A DNA stretch of 43,155 nucleotides from Tissierellia bacterium (lineage in GTDB: Bacteria > Bacillota > Clostridia > Tissierellales > Peptoniphilaceae): contig JAAYFJ010000005.1 in NCBI GenBank assembly GCA_012728295.1, positions 1-43,155 of the forward strand, in the 5' to 3' direction. Under the pieces are notes generated by a model that was not told the DNA's origin, ran no database searches, and worked only from the letters and a program-made list of their open reading frames with translations. Shown piece by piece: positions 34,372-42,793 of this stretch; positions within the stretch are counted from its first letter, which is position 1, and each line of letters opens with the position of its first letter. A program made the position numbers and the translations under genes.

Positions 34372-34677
34372 TTATTTATCCAGCTTTGTGCCAGTTTTCT
34401 TAGCCACTCTTACTTTTTCTTTTCCGGAAACATCATATCCTACGCGGCTTACCTTATTTCCTTCGTAAATCATAACGTTGGAAACATGAATAGGCGCTTC
34501 ATAGTGCATAATTCCGCCCGGTTTTTGAGGGCTCTGAGTTTTTTTATGTTTAGTGATCATATTTATGCCTTCAACCACAACGCGGTCATTTTGGGGCTCA
34601 GTTTTCAAGATCTTACCAACTTTACCCTTATCTTTTCCGGCAATAACCTTTACAGTATCACCTTTCTTTAAACGCAT
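34372..34677 (-). CDS. rplX: 50S ribosomal protein L24
   Basis: L24 is an assembly-initiator protein with a KOW motif, here [20 protein letters not shown] at residue 4. The 101-residue length is normal. It lies 14 bases after rplN. Confidence 0.98.
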   Translation of the reverse strand: MRLKKGDTVKVIAGKDKGKVGKILKTEPQNDRVVVEGINMITKHKKTQSPQKPGGIMHYEAPIHVSNVMIYEGNKVSRVGYDVSGKEKVRVAKKTGTKLDK

Positions 34678-34691
34678 AGCGTCAACCTCCC

Positions 34692-35060
34692 CTATAGTAC
34701 TTCCGGAGCTAGAGAAATTATCTTCATGAAATTTCCTGCTCTCAATTCTCGGGTAACAGGTCCGAATATACGGGTTCCTGTCGGTGAGCGATCTTCTTTA
34801 ATGATGACACAAGCGTTGTCATCGAATTTGATATAGCTTCCGTCCACTCTAGAAATACCTTTTTTTGTACGTACGATAACGGCTTTTACTACATCACCTT
34901 TTTTTACCACTCCGCCGGGAGCAGCGTTCTTAACGGTACAAACGACTATATCACCTATACCGGCTGTTTTTCTATTAGTTCCTCCAAGGACCTTGATAAC
35001 CAACACCTCTTTTGCACCGGAGTTGTCGGCCACCTTCATGCGGCTCTCCACTTGGATCAT
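34692..35060 (-). CDS. rplN: 50S ribosomal protein L14
   Basis: L14 forms a bridge to the small subunit. The 122-residue protein begins [19 protein letters not shown] and has the [15 protein letters not shown] and [11 protein letters not shown] motifs. It lies 27 bases after rpsQ. Confidence 0.98.
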   Translation of the reverse strand: MIQVESRMKVADNSGAKEVLVIKVLGGTNRKTAGIGDIVVCTVKNAAPGGVVKKGDVVKAVIVRTKKGISRVDGSYIKFDDNACVIIKEDRSPTGTRIFGPVTRELRAGNFMKIISLAPEVL

Positions 35061-35087
35061 GAGAATTCCTCCCTTCGAATAAAGGCA

Positions 35088-35342
35088 CTACTTAGCCTTT
35101 TCAATTATCTCAACGACTCTCCAGCGCTTATCACGGCTTAAAGGACGAGTTTCCATAATTCTTACCTTGTCGCCAATTGCGCAAGCGTTTTCTTCGTCAT
35201 GTGCTTTAAACTTAGTCGTGCGCTTTAATTGCTTTTTGTATAATGGATGTGTTTCGATGGTTTTAATTTGCACCACTACTGTTTTATCCATTTTATCGCT
35301 GGTTACGATACCAACGCGCTCTTTTCTGGAATTTCTTTCCAT
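35088..35342 (-). CDS. rpsQ: 30S ribosomal protein S17
   Basis: The 84-residue OB-fold protein has [16 protein letters not shown] and the signature [20 protein letters not shown]. It lies six bases after rpmC, the tightest non-overlapping gap in the cluster. Confidence 0.98.
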   Translation of the reverse strand: MERNSRKERVGIVTSDKMDKTVVVQIKTIETHPLYKKQLKRTTKFKAHDEENACAIGDKVRIMETRPLSRDKRWRVVEIIEKAK

Positions 35343-35348
35343 GTCCGA

Positions 35349-35555
35349 CTAGGCCTCCTTTCCCACGGCCAACTCACGTTCTCGTAAGATGGTCTTTACA
35401 CGAGCAATGTCTTTTTTAACGACATTGATGCTCATAGGGTTATCCAGTTGACCGGTGGCCAATTGAAAACGTAAATTGAATAGCTCAGACTTAAGCTCTT
35501 TTTCTTTTTTCAATAAGTCCCCATCGGACATTTGGCGAATATCTTTAACCTTCAC
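35349..35555 (-). CDS. rpmC: 50S ribosomal protein L29
   Basis: L29 lies at the tunnel exit near the trigger-factor site. I start it at GTG 35555, which gives 68 residues beginning with [10 protein letters not shown], the normal family start, and puts GAAGGATGG about eight bases upstream. Longer starts (ATG 35567 or 35594) would lie deeper in rplP without a better site. It overlaps the rplP end by 11 bases. Confidence 0.95.
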   Translation of the reverse strand: MKVKDIRQMSDGDLLKKEKELKSELFNLRFQLATGQLDNPMSINVVKKDIARVKTILRERELAVGKEA

Positions 35556-35985
35556 TGGCTTCACCATCCTTCTCATGATCAGCTTTAACCACAAATTTAG
35601 TTTTAATTGGAAGTTTGTTAGCAGCTAAACGCATAGCTTCTTTAGCATCTTCTTCACTAACCCCACCCATTTCAAATAAAATGCGGCCTGGTTTTACAAC
35701 GGCTACCCAGTACTCCGGAGCACCTTTACCGGAACCCATACGGGTTTCAGCTGGCTTTGCGGAAACTGATTTATCCGGGAAAACCTTAATCCAAATATTA
35801 CCGCCACGACGGACATAACGAGTCATAGCACGACGTGCTGCCTCGATTTGGTTGGAAGTGATCCATGCAGGCTCAGTTGCCTGTAGACCATATTCTCCAT
35901 ATGCCAAAGTATTACCTCTTTGGGCATTGCCCTTCATCCGTCCGCGATGAACTCTTCTATATTTAACTCTTTTGGGCATTAACAT
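35545..35985 (-). CDS. rplP: 50S ribosomal protein L16
   Basis: L16 supports A-site tRNA binding. The 146-residue protein has the start [19 protein letters not shown] and the [21 protein letters not shown] signature. The first ATG is nine bases after GGAGG, so I keep it over the ATG two codons later. A charged tail ([10 protein letters not shown]) overlaps rpmC. Confidence 0.98.
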   Translation of the reverse strand: MLMPKRVKYRRVHRGRMKGNAQRGNTLAYGEYGLQATEPAWITSNQIEAARRAMTRYVRRGGNIWIKVFPDKSVSAKPAETRMGSGKGAPEYWVAVVKPGRILFEMGGVSEEDAKEAMRLAANKLPIKTKFVVKADHEKDGEASEG

Positions 35986-36006
35986 TAGATAAGTCCTCCT
36001 TCGCGA

Positions 36007-36684
36007 CTATTTCTTGTTGCGACGATTGCGGGGTGCTCTTTTTTCAGGCTTCATTCCAGGAAGAACTTCTCCCTTATATAGCCAAACTTTCACACCTAAT
36101 TTTCCATAAGTTGTGTCAGCTTCAGCAAATCCCACATCTATATTAGCTCTTAGCGTTTGTAGAGGAATTGTCCCCTCGCTATAGCCTTCAGTTCTGGCCA
36201 TATCCGCTCCGCCTAAACGACCGGATACTGACGTACGAATTCCTTTTGCACCCATGCGCATGGTTCTCTGTATAGCTTGTTTCATCGCACGACGGAAAGA
36301 AATACGTCTTTCCAACTGCTCCGCAATGTTCTCTGCCACTAATTGAGCATCCAAGTCAGGAATTTTAATTTCATCTACATTTACCACTACGTCTTTGGAA
36401 GTTAATTTGCTTAACTCTTGACGTAAGGTTTCAACACCTGTACCACCACGACCGATAACCATACCAGGTTTAGCTGTAGCAATGGTAATTTTTATTTTAT
36501 TAGCCGCTCTTTCGATTTCAATCTTAGAAATCCCTGCAGCGAATAAACTCTTTTTAACGTGCTTACGAATCTTGTGGTCTTCTACCAATAAGTCGCCAAA
36601 ATCTTTTTTATTAGCAAACCAACGTGAATCCCAGTCTTTGATAATACCAACCCTAAGACCGTGGGGATTAACCTTTTGACCCAT
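36007..36684 (-). CDS. rpsC: 30S ribosomal protein S3
   Basis: S3 lines the mRNA entry tunnel. The 225-residue protein starts [18 protein letters not shown], has the KH-domain loop [16 protein letters not shown], and the C-terminal domain with [19 protein letters not shown]. It lies 15 bases after rplV. Confidence 0.98.
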   Translation of the reverse strand: MGQKVNPHGLRVGIIKDWDSRWFANKKDFGDLLVEDHKIRKHVKKSLFAAGISKIEIERAANKIKITIATAKPGMVIGRGGTGVETLRQELSKLTSKDVVVNVDEIKIPDLDAQLVAENIAEQLERRISFRRAMKQAIQRTMRMGAKGIRTSVSGRLGGADMARTEGYSEGTIPLQTLRANIDVGFAEADTTYGKLGVKVWLYKGEVLPGMKPEKRAPRNRRNKK

Positions 36685-36699
36685 GAATTACTCCCTCCT

Positions 36700-37038
36700 T
36701 TAGTCCTGTTTCTCTTCTACGATAACACCGATATGGCTAGAACGCTTTAAAATCGGATAAGCCATACCTTTAGCCTTTGGGTGAAAGCGTTTCATCGTCG
36801 GGCCATCATTGGCATAGGCGTCTTTAATATATAGTTGATCGCGATCCAAATTGAAGTTGTTCTCAGCATTTGCAACAGCAGAAGTTAGTACCTTCTCCAA
36901 AATGCGAGCCCCTTTCTTAGGAGTGAACTTCAGAAGGGCCAAAGCTTCATCAACTTGTTTACCGCGAATCTCATCACAAATGTAACCAACTTTAAGCGGT
37001 GAAATTCTTACGTACTTTGCAATAGCTCTTGCTTCCAT
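36700..37038 (-). CDS. rplV: 50S ribosomal protein L22
   Basis: L22 reaches into the exit tunnel through a long hairpin, here near [20 protein letters not shown]. The 112-residue protein starts [19 protein letters not shown]. It lies 17 bases after rpsS. Confidence 0.98.
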   Translation of the reverse strand: MEARAIAKYVRISPLKVGYICDEIRGKQVDEALALLKFTPKKGARILEKVLTSAVANAENNFNLDRDQLYIKDAYANDGPTMKRFHPKAKGMAYPILKRSSHIGVIVEEKQD

Positions 37039-37055
37039 CTGTAACCCCTCCTTTC

Positions 37056-37340
37056 CTATCTAACACCGGAGGATTTTTCGTTTTTCCCGGCGTGACCACG
37101 GTATGTTCTTGTACTTACGAACTCACCTAATTTATGACCTACCATGTCTTCGGTAATATATACCGGAACATGCTTCCTACCATCATGTACGGCTATGGTA
37201 TGAGAAACCATCTCCGGGAAAATGGTGGAACGGCGTGACCAAGTCTTAATGACTTTCTTTTCGTTATTTTCGTTTAATTCATCGACCTTTTTTAACAAGT
37301 GATCGTCTGCAAAAGGTCCTTTTTTAAGCGATCTTGACAC
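37056..37340 (-). CDS. rpsS: 30S ribosomal protein S19
   Basis: S19 in the head pairs with S13. The 94-residue protein starts [19 protein letters not shown] and carries the [16 protein letters not shown] signature. It follows rplB by 20 bases. Confidence 0.98.
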   Translation of the reverse strand: MSRSLKKGPFADDHLLKKVDELNENNEKKVIKTWSRRSTIFPEMVSHTIAVHDGRKHVPVYITEDMVGHKLGEFVSTRTYRGHAGKNEKSSGVR

Positions 37341-37360
37341 GAGCGATTCCTCCTTTTATC

Positions 37361-38191
37361 CTATTTAGTCCTCTTACGTACAATGTACATATCAGACTTC
37401 TTGTTTTTCTTTCTGGTTTTAACTCCGTGTGAAGGTTTTCCCCAAGGAGTCATCGGTGAAGGACGTCCTATAGGTGCACGTCCCTCTCCACCACCATGTG
37501 GGTGATCCACAGGGTTCATAGCGGAACCACGAACGTGTGGGCGTTTGCCCATGTGACGTGAACGACCGGCTTTACCAATTGTAACCAATTCATGTGATAG
37601 GTTGCCAACTTGGCCAACGGTTGCTCTACAGTTAATATTGATTAAACGGAACTCGCCGCTTGGCATTTTTAACTGAGCATATTTACCTTCTTTAGCCATT
37701 AATTGCGCTTCAGCTCCAGCACTTCTTACTAATTGAGCGCCTTTGCCAGGCTTTAACTCCACGTTGTGTACAGTAGTACCTACAGGGATGTTTTTTAATG
37801 GCAATGCATTACCGATTTTGATATCCGCATCCGCTCCGGATTCAATCATGTCTCCAACTTTTAATCCGTTAGGAGCGATAATGTATCTTTTTTCACCATC
37901 TAAATAGTGAATAAGTGCAATATTTGCAGTACGATTTGGATCGTATTCTATAGTGGCCACTTTTCCTGGCACACCATCTTTAAGTCTCTTAAAGTCAATA
38001 ATACGGTATTTACGTTTTGCTCCGCCTCCACGATGACGAATTGTTATACGTCCTTGAGAGTTACGGCCCGCTTTACTGTTTAAGGAAGTGGTCAACGACT
38101 TTTCCGGAGTGTTGCTGGTAATCTCTTCAAATGTTAATACTGACATTTGTCTCAACGCCGGTGAAGTCGGTTTGAACTTTCTGATAGCCAA
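37361..38191 (-). CDS. rplB: 50S ribosomal protein L2
   Basis: L2 is needed for peptidyl-transferase assembly. The 276-residue protein has [32 protein letters not shown], and the conserved loop with the key His in [19 protein letters not shown]. It lies 25 bases after rplW. Confidence 0.98.
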   Translation of the reverse strand: MAIRKFKPTSPALRQMSVLTFEEITSNTPEKSLTTSLNSKAGRNSQGRITIRHRGGGAKRKYRIIDFKRLKDGVPGKVATIEYDPNRTANIALIHYLDGEKRYIIAPNGLKVGDMIESGADADIKIGNALPLKNIPVGTTVHNVELKPGKGAQLVRSAGAEAQLMAKEGKYAQLKMPSGEFRLININCRATVGQVGNLSHELVTIGKAGRSRHMGKRPHVRGSAMNPVDHPHGGGEGRAPIGRPSPMTPWGKPSHGVKTRKKNKKSDMYIVRKRTK

Positions 38192-38216
38192 TGGATTTCC
38201 CTCCTTCTATCCTCGA

Positions 38217-38510
38217 TTATTCCATGCCTTCGAAGAACTCGATAGGTTTGGAATCCTTCGTTAATTTTACAATAGCTTTTTTCCAGCTAGGTCTACGTCC
38301 TTGGTGCATACCTTGACGTTTAACCTTACCAAGCATACGCATCGTATTCACCTTTTCAACTTTAACGCCGAAAATAGTTTCAACAGCTTTTTTTACCTCT
38401 GATCTGGTGGCAGTTTTCTCTACTTCAAATGTATACTTGCCGTTCTCCATCTCATCCATGCTGCGCTCGGTAACAATTGGTCTGCGAATTATATCATGAG
38501 GATGTTTCAT
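38217..38510 (-). CDS. rplW: 50S ribosomal protein L23
   Basis: L23 docks trigger factor and SRP at the tunnel exit. The 97-residue protein has DIIRRPIVTERSMDEME and VKKAVETIFGVKVEKVNTM. Its ATG overlaps the rplD stop by one base. Confidence 0.98.
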   Translation of the reverse strand: MKHPHDIIRRPIVTERSMDEMENGKYTFEVEKTATRSEVKKAVETIFGVKVEKVNTMRMLGKVKRQGMHQGRRPSWKKAIVKLTKDSKPIEFFEGME

Positions 38511-39133
38511 TAGCTGTACACCTCCTCTATAGCTTGAATCGCTTCTTTAGTAATTACCAATGAATTATATTTAAGCAAATCATATACGTTAATGGTTTCA
38601 ACCATTGCACTGTGACTTAAAGGCAAGTTTCTTACGGATAGAGCAACATTGTTGTCAGCACCTTTTGTAACGATTAATGCTTTTTCATCTGCTCCAACAG
38701 CTTTAAGAACTTTAACCATGTCTTTTGTTTTAGGAGCTTCAATATTTAGCTGATCCAAAACAATAATCTCTCCGTCGCGTAATTTTGAAGTCAAAACTGA
38801 CTTTAATGCAAGACGACGAACTTTTTTAGGAGTGGTATAGCGGTAGCTTCTTGGCTTTGGTGCAAATACCACACCACCACCACGCCATTGTGGTGAGCGA
38901 ATACTTCCTTGTCGTGCTCTACCAGTACCTTTTTGTCTCCAAGGTTTACGGCCACCACCACGTACTTCCGCACGGGTTTTAGCGCTTTGAGTACCCTGAC
39001 GACGGTTGGCTAAAATATTTTTAACCACCAGGTATACGGCATGCTCGTTTACTTCTATATCAAAAAAATCATCATTTAGCGAAAGCTCTTCAACTTCTTT
39101 GCCTTCCATATTTAGGACTTTAATATTTGCCAT
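38510..39133 (-). CDS. rplD: 50S ribosomal protein L4
   Basis: L4 helps form the exit-tunnel constriction; in E. coli it also represses the S10 operon. The 207-residue protein has RQKGTGRARQGSIRSPQWRG, the tunnel loop. I start it at ATG 39133, seven bases after AAAGGAGG, so the upstream ATG at 39157 is discarded. It is 27 bases after rplC. Confidence 0.98.
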   Translation of the reverse strand: MANIKVLNMEGKEVEELSLNDDFFDIEVNEHAVYLVVKNILANRRQGTQSAKTRAEVRGGGRKPWRQKGTGRARQGSIRSPQWRGGGVVFAPKPRSYRYTTPKKVRRLALKSVLTSKLRDGEIIVLDQLNIEAPKTKDMVKVLKAVGADEKALIVTKGADNNVALSVRNLPLSHSAMVETINVYDLLKYNSLVITKEAIQAIEEVYS

Positions 39134-39160
39134 ATAGCATCCTCCTTTCAGGGGCATCCA

Positions 39161-39790
39161 TTATCTGTTAATAACAGTCTTTTTAATTTCTACTAGGCCT
39201 TTTTTAGGTCCTGGAATGCAACCTTTGACCAACAGTAGATTCTGATCTACATCCACCTTAATAACTTCCAGGTTTTGAATAGTTACTCTCTCGTTACCCA
39301 TCTTACCTGCCATACGGTGGTTTTTAAAGACTTTACCAGGATAAGCACTCGCTCCCATACCACCAGGCATACGGTGGAATTTGGATCCGTGAGTTTCACG
39401 TCCACGTCCAAAGCCGTGACGCTTGATAACACCTTGAGTTCCTTTACCTTTTGAAGTGCCGCTGATGTCTACATGATCACCAACTTCAAAGCTATCAACT
39501 TTAATTTCAGCTCCTACTTCGTAAGCATCAACATCATCAACTCTTACTTCTCGAAGATATTTCTTCAATTCAACTCCGGCTTTTTCAAAGTGTCCCTTGA
39601 TAGGCTTGTTAGCGCGATGGGCTTTTAATTCTGTAACGCCCAATTGTAAGGCGCTATATCCATCTTGCTCAACAGTCTTTTTTTGGATGACTACATTGGG
39701 CTTAACTTCAATAACTGTCACCGGAATAATGGCCCCATTCTCTTCAAAGATTTGGGTCATACCGATCTTATGACCGAACAAATGTTTCAT
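39161..39790 (-). CDS. rplC: 50S ribosomal protein L3
   Basis: L3 starts large-subunit assembly. The 209-residue protein has [18 protein letters not shown] and the loop [19 protein letters not shown], which reaches toward the peptidyl-transferase centre. A 65-base spacer with a hairpin separates it from rpsJ, the widest gap in the cluster. Confidence 0.98.
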   Translation of the reverse strand: MKHLFGHKIGMTQIFEENGAIIPVTVIEVKPNVVIQKKTVEQDGYSALQLGVTELKAHRANKPIKGHFEKAGVELKKYLREVRVDDVDAYEVGAEIKVDSFEVGDHVDISGTSKGKGTQGVIKRHGFGRGRETHGSKFHRMPGGMGASAYPGKVFKNHRMAGKMGNERVTIQNLEVIKVDVDQNLLLVKGCIPGPKKGLVEIKKTVINR

Positions 39791-39817
39791 TTCTTTCTAC
39801 CTCCTATGTTCATAGCG

Positions 39818-39837
39818 GATTATCCCTAAGGACAATC
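39818..39837 (-). other. Hairpin in the rpsJ-rplC spacer
   Basis: GATTGTCC and GGATAATC pair over eight bases (one G-U) around a TTAG loop, about 27 bases before the rplC start. No U-tract follows, so it is not a terminator. It may protect or regulate the transcript. Confidence 0.5.
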
Positions 39838-39855
39838 TTATAACAGGAAACCATC

Positions 39856-40173
39856 TTACAATTTGATTTCGATATCTACTCCAGCGGGAAGATTTAACTT
39901 CATCAGTGAATCAACAGTTTTTTGATTCGGGCTGATTATGTCAATTAATCTCTTGTGAGTACGTTGCTCAAACTGCTCTCTCGAGTCCTTGTGCTTGTGT
40001 ACCGAACGAAGAATTGTTACAATCTCCTTTTGTGTCGGCAACGGGATAGGTCCCGAAACCACTGCACCGGTGCTGCGAGCCGCTTCAGCAATACGCTTTG
40101 CGGAGTTATCCAGCAATTCGTGGTCATAAGCTTTCAGTCTGATACGAATTTTTCCATTATCCTTGTTTCCCAT
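39856..40173 (-). CDS. rpsJ: 30S ribosomal protein S10
   Basis: S10 binds in the head of the small subunit and, as NusE, takes part in antitermination. The 105-residue protein has [19 protein letters not shown], the loop [17 protein letters not shown], and VDIEIKL at the end. AGGAGGT precedes its ATG. It is the first gene of the supercluster and follows a long structured leader. Confidence 0.98.
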   Translation of the reverse strand: MGNKDNGKIRIRLKAYDHELLDNSAKRIAEAARSTGAVVSGPIPLPTQKEIVTILRSVHKHKDSREQFEQRTHKRLIDIISPNQKTVDSLMKLNLPAGVDIEIKL

Positions 40174-40462
40174 TAACTTCTTACCTCCTTCAATCGCATG
40201 TGATCTCGTACATACGACTCCGGCTCGATACTCCCACCCGGGCGTTTGTTGCTTTCCCTTAAGAGAAGCTCTCGTATAAAGTCCGTATTTCCAATGCTTT
40301 TACGGCTTCGGAGAGCTGATCGACCCCAGTCGCTCGATTTAAAATCGAACATGCTCCATGAAAATTCCCCCGCGCTCGGCGTATGCAGCCTCTAATTAGG
40401 TCTGCATCAAGATCCCGGCTACCGGCAACCTCTCACTTCATCACATATCTTCAATTAAACAC
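40174..40462 (-). ncRNA. Long structured leader of the S10 operon
   Basis: The 290-nt leader is more GC-rich than its surroundings and folds into many stems by eye: TCGTATGT/ACATGCGA (40194-40217, 8 bp); AGCTCTC/GAGAGCT enclosing CCGTA/TACGG (40267-40317); CGAC/GTCG (40321-40332); TCGATT/AATCGA (40334-40348); ATGCAG/CTGCAT enclosing CCT/AGG (40383-40407). No U-rich terminator is evident, and I recognise no Rfam family. Autoregulation by an encoded ribosomal protein, as by L4 in gammaproteobacteria, is an inference. Confidence 0.65.
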
Positions 40463-40468
40463 CAAGTA

Positions 40469-40530
40469 ATTATACACAATCTTTCTGAATTAATCAAGGT
40501 TTTTCTTATTTTTTTTATATTTTTTTTAAC
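40469..40530 (-). promoter_or_regulatory. Strong promoter with UP element for the S10 operon
   Basis: TTGATT (40492-40497) and TATAAT (40469-40474) are 17 bases apart. Directly upstream of the -35, on the minus strand, lie the tracts AAAAAAAATATAAAAAAAAT, a textbook UP element for the RNA polymerase alpha C-terminal domain. The start would be near 40462. Confidence 0.88.
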
Positions 40531-40547
40531 CATAACAAACTTCGTCG

Positions 40548-40578
40548 CCAAATAGGGACTATAGTCCTGTAGTTTTGG
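40548..40578. repeat. Inverted repeat upstream of the S10 promoter
   Basis: CCAAA and TTTGG flank a GGACTATAGTCC palindrome. It lies between the UP element of the S10 promoter and the ribU terminator. It could be an operator or simply transcript structure past ribU. Confidence 0.4.
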
Positions 40579-40595
40579 TCCATTATTAAAAGATT

Positions 40596-40631
40596 AAGCT
40601 GAACACCTCTCTTTTGTAGAAGTGTCAGCTT
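40596..40631 (-). terminator. Terminator of ribU
   Basis: AAGCTGA-CAC pairs with GTG-TCAGCTT (one bulge) 14 bases past the ribU stop; AATCTTTTAAT follows on the minus strand. Confidence 0.75.
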
Positions 40632-40644
40632 ATTGTATTTATTG

Positions 40645-41262
40645 CTATTCTTTAACTTTTAGTAAAGGAGAAATCCTCTTATATAAAAGCAAAGCGACTA
40701 TTGCAGAAGATGCCCCTTTAATTAGGTTAAACGGTAATACTGAATATAATATCATGGTTTTTAAATCTACAATGCTTGGAAAAATTGCAGAACCCATGGC
40801 AATTATTTTCTCCATTGGAACCATTAGTTTTCCATATAATGGAAATACTACAAAATAGTTGCTTAAGGAGGCCACTACAGCCATTGAAATAACCGCTACT
40901 ATCAAGCTTATTATAGCCATTTTAAAGGTCTTGTGTCTTCTGTAGATTAGTGCTGCAGACATTACAAATGTTGAACCTACAATAAAATTCGATAATTCTC
41001 CAACACCACCTGTTGTAGTTCCTTTAATTAATAGCATAATTAGGTTTTTGAAAAACATTATAGTTAAACCTGCCATAGGCCCCATTGAATATCCACCAAT
41101 TAACACCGGCATATCTGCTATGTCCCATTTCATAAAAGGAGGAGCGATAAAGGGTAATGGTATGTGAATATATTGCAACACTACTGAAATAGCAGTTAAA
41201 ATTGCTATTCTCGTCATGACCTGTGTAGACCTACTTCTCCTATTAATATTATTATCGTTCAT
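40645..41262 (-). CDS. ribU: Riboflavin ECF transporter S component RibU
   Basis: RibU binds riboflavin and works with the EcfA1/A2/T module encoded at 21845-24328. The 205-residue protein has about six membrane segments and family marks: IPLPFIAPPFMKWDIADMP, a GGYSMGPMAG loop, and ELSNFIVGSTFV. I start it at ATG 41262, preceded by GGGAGGG. An open frame continues 58 codons upstream, but it runs through the riboswitch and is not protein. The FMN riboswitch upstream makes the riboflavin assignment strong. Confidence 0.95.
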   Translation of the reverse strand: MNDNNINRRSRSTQVMTRIAILTAISVVLQYIHIPLPFIAPPFMKWDIADMPVLIGGYSMGPMAGLTIMFFKNLIMLLIKGTTTGGVGELSNFIVGSTFVMSAALIYRRHKTFKMAIISLIVAVISMAVVASLSNYFVVFPLYGKLMVPMEKIIAMGSAIFPSIVDLKTMILYSVLPFNLIKGASSAIVALLLYKRISPLLKVKE

Positions 41263-41283
41263 AATTCCCTCCCAAAAAAAATA

Positions 41284-41418
41284 TGCCCGCTTTGGGGCAA
41301 TAGAAAAAATACCTTCTTCCATCCCGACTATACGGTCGGTTGCGGAATTACACCGCATCAGCACAAAGGCTCGCAGACTATACTGCCGGTGAGGAATTGC
41401 ACCTCGCCCTGAAGATCC
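41284..41418 (-). ncRNA. FMN riboswitch (RFN element) with terminator
   Basis: On the minus strand the aptamer (41312-41418) has the conserved blocks: ATCTTCAGGGCGAGGTG, AATTCCTCACCGGC, ATAGTCTGCGAGCC, GATGCGGTGTAATTCCGC, CCGACCGTATAGTCGGGAT and GGAAGAAGGT. The end blocks ATCTTC and GAAGAAGGT close helix P1. Just past it, TGCCC/GGGCA (41284-41299) with TATTTTTTTT forms a terminator. FMN should stop transcription of ribU. Confidence 0.97.
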
Positions 41419-41424
41419 TAAATA

Positions 41425-41453
41425 ATTATAATACATTACCGTTTTTGTTTCAA
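41425..41453 (-). promoter_or_regulatory. Promoter of ribU
   Basis: TTGAAA (41448-41453) and TATAAT (41425-41430) are 17 bases apart, just before the riboswitch. Confidence 0.85.
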
Positions 41454-41575
41454 CCTAAAATCATACTTAACTTTTATATTATTACGTATAGCTAATATTA
41501 TAGAGTATTCGCTTTAATTACTGTCTTTTTTACTCTTTATTTATGCAAACGAATTGTAGAATAATTAACATTTTT

Positions 41576-41606
41576 TTGACGATTTATAAAGCAATTATGC
41601 TATAAT
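41576..41606 (+). promoter_or_regulatory. Promoter of the PTS EIIC-like gene
   Basis: TTGACG (41576-41581) and an extended -10, TGCTATAAT (-10 at 41601-41606), are 19 bases apart. The spacing is long but the extended element compensates. Confidence 0.65.
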
Positions 41607-41648
41607 ATTTCAGAATGATATTTTATAATTATTTAAAGGGGGAAAGAA

Positions 41649-42677
41649 ATGTCACAAGTAAAAACTTTTCTCAAGAAGAAAGGTATTATGCTCGACTGGC
41701 GAGTATATGTACTGGATGTCTTGAGCAATATGGCCTTGGGTTTATTTTCTACATTGCTCATTGGGACCATATTAAACTCCATAGGTCAAAAGTTACATAT
41801 TCCATTTTTATCTGAAGTACTTTGGCCCATGGCAAGAGATATGACCGGGCCTGCAATAGCTGTTGCCATTGCTCTAAGCCTAAAAGCACCAAAGCTTATC
41901 ATCCTTGCATCTACCGTCGTCGGAATGGCAGGAAATGTTGACGGAGGCCCTGTTGGAGCTCTTGTCGCTACTGTTCTAGCAGTTGAGATTGCAAAGTTGG
42001 TATCTGGAGAGACGAAAATAGACTTAATTGTAACTCCAGCAGTAACAATCATAGTAGGACTTTTAGTAGCAACAACTATTGGTCCACCGATTAACGGATT
42101 TATGATTGCACTAGGTCAAATGGTCATGTACGCAACAACTTTGCAACCATTTTTAATGGGAATTATTGTCGCAGTTGTCGTGGGAATGGTCCTTACTCTG
42201 CCTATAAGTTCTGCTGCACTATGTATGATGCTGTCATTGTCCGGGTTAGCTGGAGGAGCAGCGACAGCAGGTTGTTGTGCACAAATGATTGGATTTGCTG
42301 TTATAAGTTGGAGCGACAACGGACTGAGCGGATTGCTATCTCAAGGCTTGGGAACCAGTATGCTACAAGTTCCCAACATAGTTAAAAACTGGAAAATATG
42401 GATACCACCGACTTTAGCTTCAGTAATTACAGGACCACTTTCAACTATGGTTTTCAAAATGGAAAATATTCCTATCGGTTCTGGGATGGGCACCAGTGGA
42501 CTAGTGGGCCAAATCGGAACTCTTACCGCAATGGAACAGTTCCCACAAACTCATGTCTGGACAGGAATTATTTTATTACACTTTATATTACCCGCCGTAT
42601 TAAGTTATGTGTTCTATCGCATTCTAAAAAATATTGGCTGGATAAAAGACGGAGACATGAAAATTCAAGGACTATAA
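41649..42677 (+). CDS. PTS EIIC-like membrane protein (PF13303 type)
   Basis: The 342-residue membrane protein resembles the PTS_EIIC_2 family, which stands alone without EIIA or EIIB domains. About nine hydrophobic segments and glycine-rich phrases (GNVDGGPVGALVAT, TIGPPINGFMI, GSGMGTSGLVGQIGT) are seen. No phosphocysteine or phosphohistidine domain is present, so classical sugar phosphotransfer cannot be assumed. AAAGGGGG precedes its ATG. It is one of few plus-strand genes here and has its own promoter and terminator. Confidence 0.85.
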   Translation: MSQVKTFLKKKGIMLDWRVYVLDVLSNMALGLFSTLLIGTILNSIGQKLHIPFLSEVLWPMARDMTGPAIAVAIALSLKAPKLIILASTVVGMAGNVDGGPVGALVATVLAVEIAKLVSGETKIDLIVTPAVTIIVGLLVATTIGPPINGFMIALGQMVMYATTLQPFLMGIIVAVVVGMVLTLPISSAALCMMLSLSGLAGGAATAGCCAQMIGFAVISWSDNGLSGLLSQGLGTSMLQVPNIVKNWKIWIPPTLASVITGPLSTMVFKMENIPIGSGMGTSGLVGQIGTLTAMEQFPQTHVWTGIILLHFILPAVLSYVFYRILKNIGWIKDGDMKIQGL

Positions 42678-42679
42678 AT

Positions 42680-42711
42680 AATACCACCAAGGATTTAACC
42701 TTGGTGGTATT
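42680..42711 (+). terminator. Terminator of the PTS EIIC-like gene
   Basis: A 13-bp perfect stem AATACCACCAAGG/CCTTGGTGGTATT with a six-base loop is followed by TCTATATTT. Confidence 0.92.
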
Positions 42712-42751
42712 TCTATATTTAAAACTATTTAATAGATTCACCAATATAAAC

Positions 42752-42778
42752 AAAAGAAGCCCAATGTGGGCTTCTTTT
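42752..42778 (-). terminator. Terminator of tuf
   Basis: AAAAGAAGCCCA/TGGGCTTCTTTT with a three-base loop is followed on the minus strand by TGTTTATATT, 15 bases past the tuf stop. The A/T symmetry may allow both directions. Confidence 0.9.
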
Positions 42779-42793
42779 ATTATGTTTATTATA

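Noticed and set aside
41263..41436. 58-codon N-terminal extension of RibU
   Set aside because: It is the translation of the FMN riboswitch and its terminator; ATG 41262 has its own GGGAGGG site.
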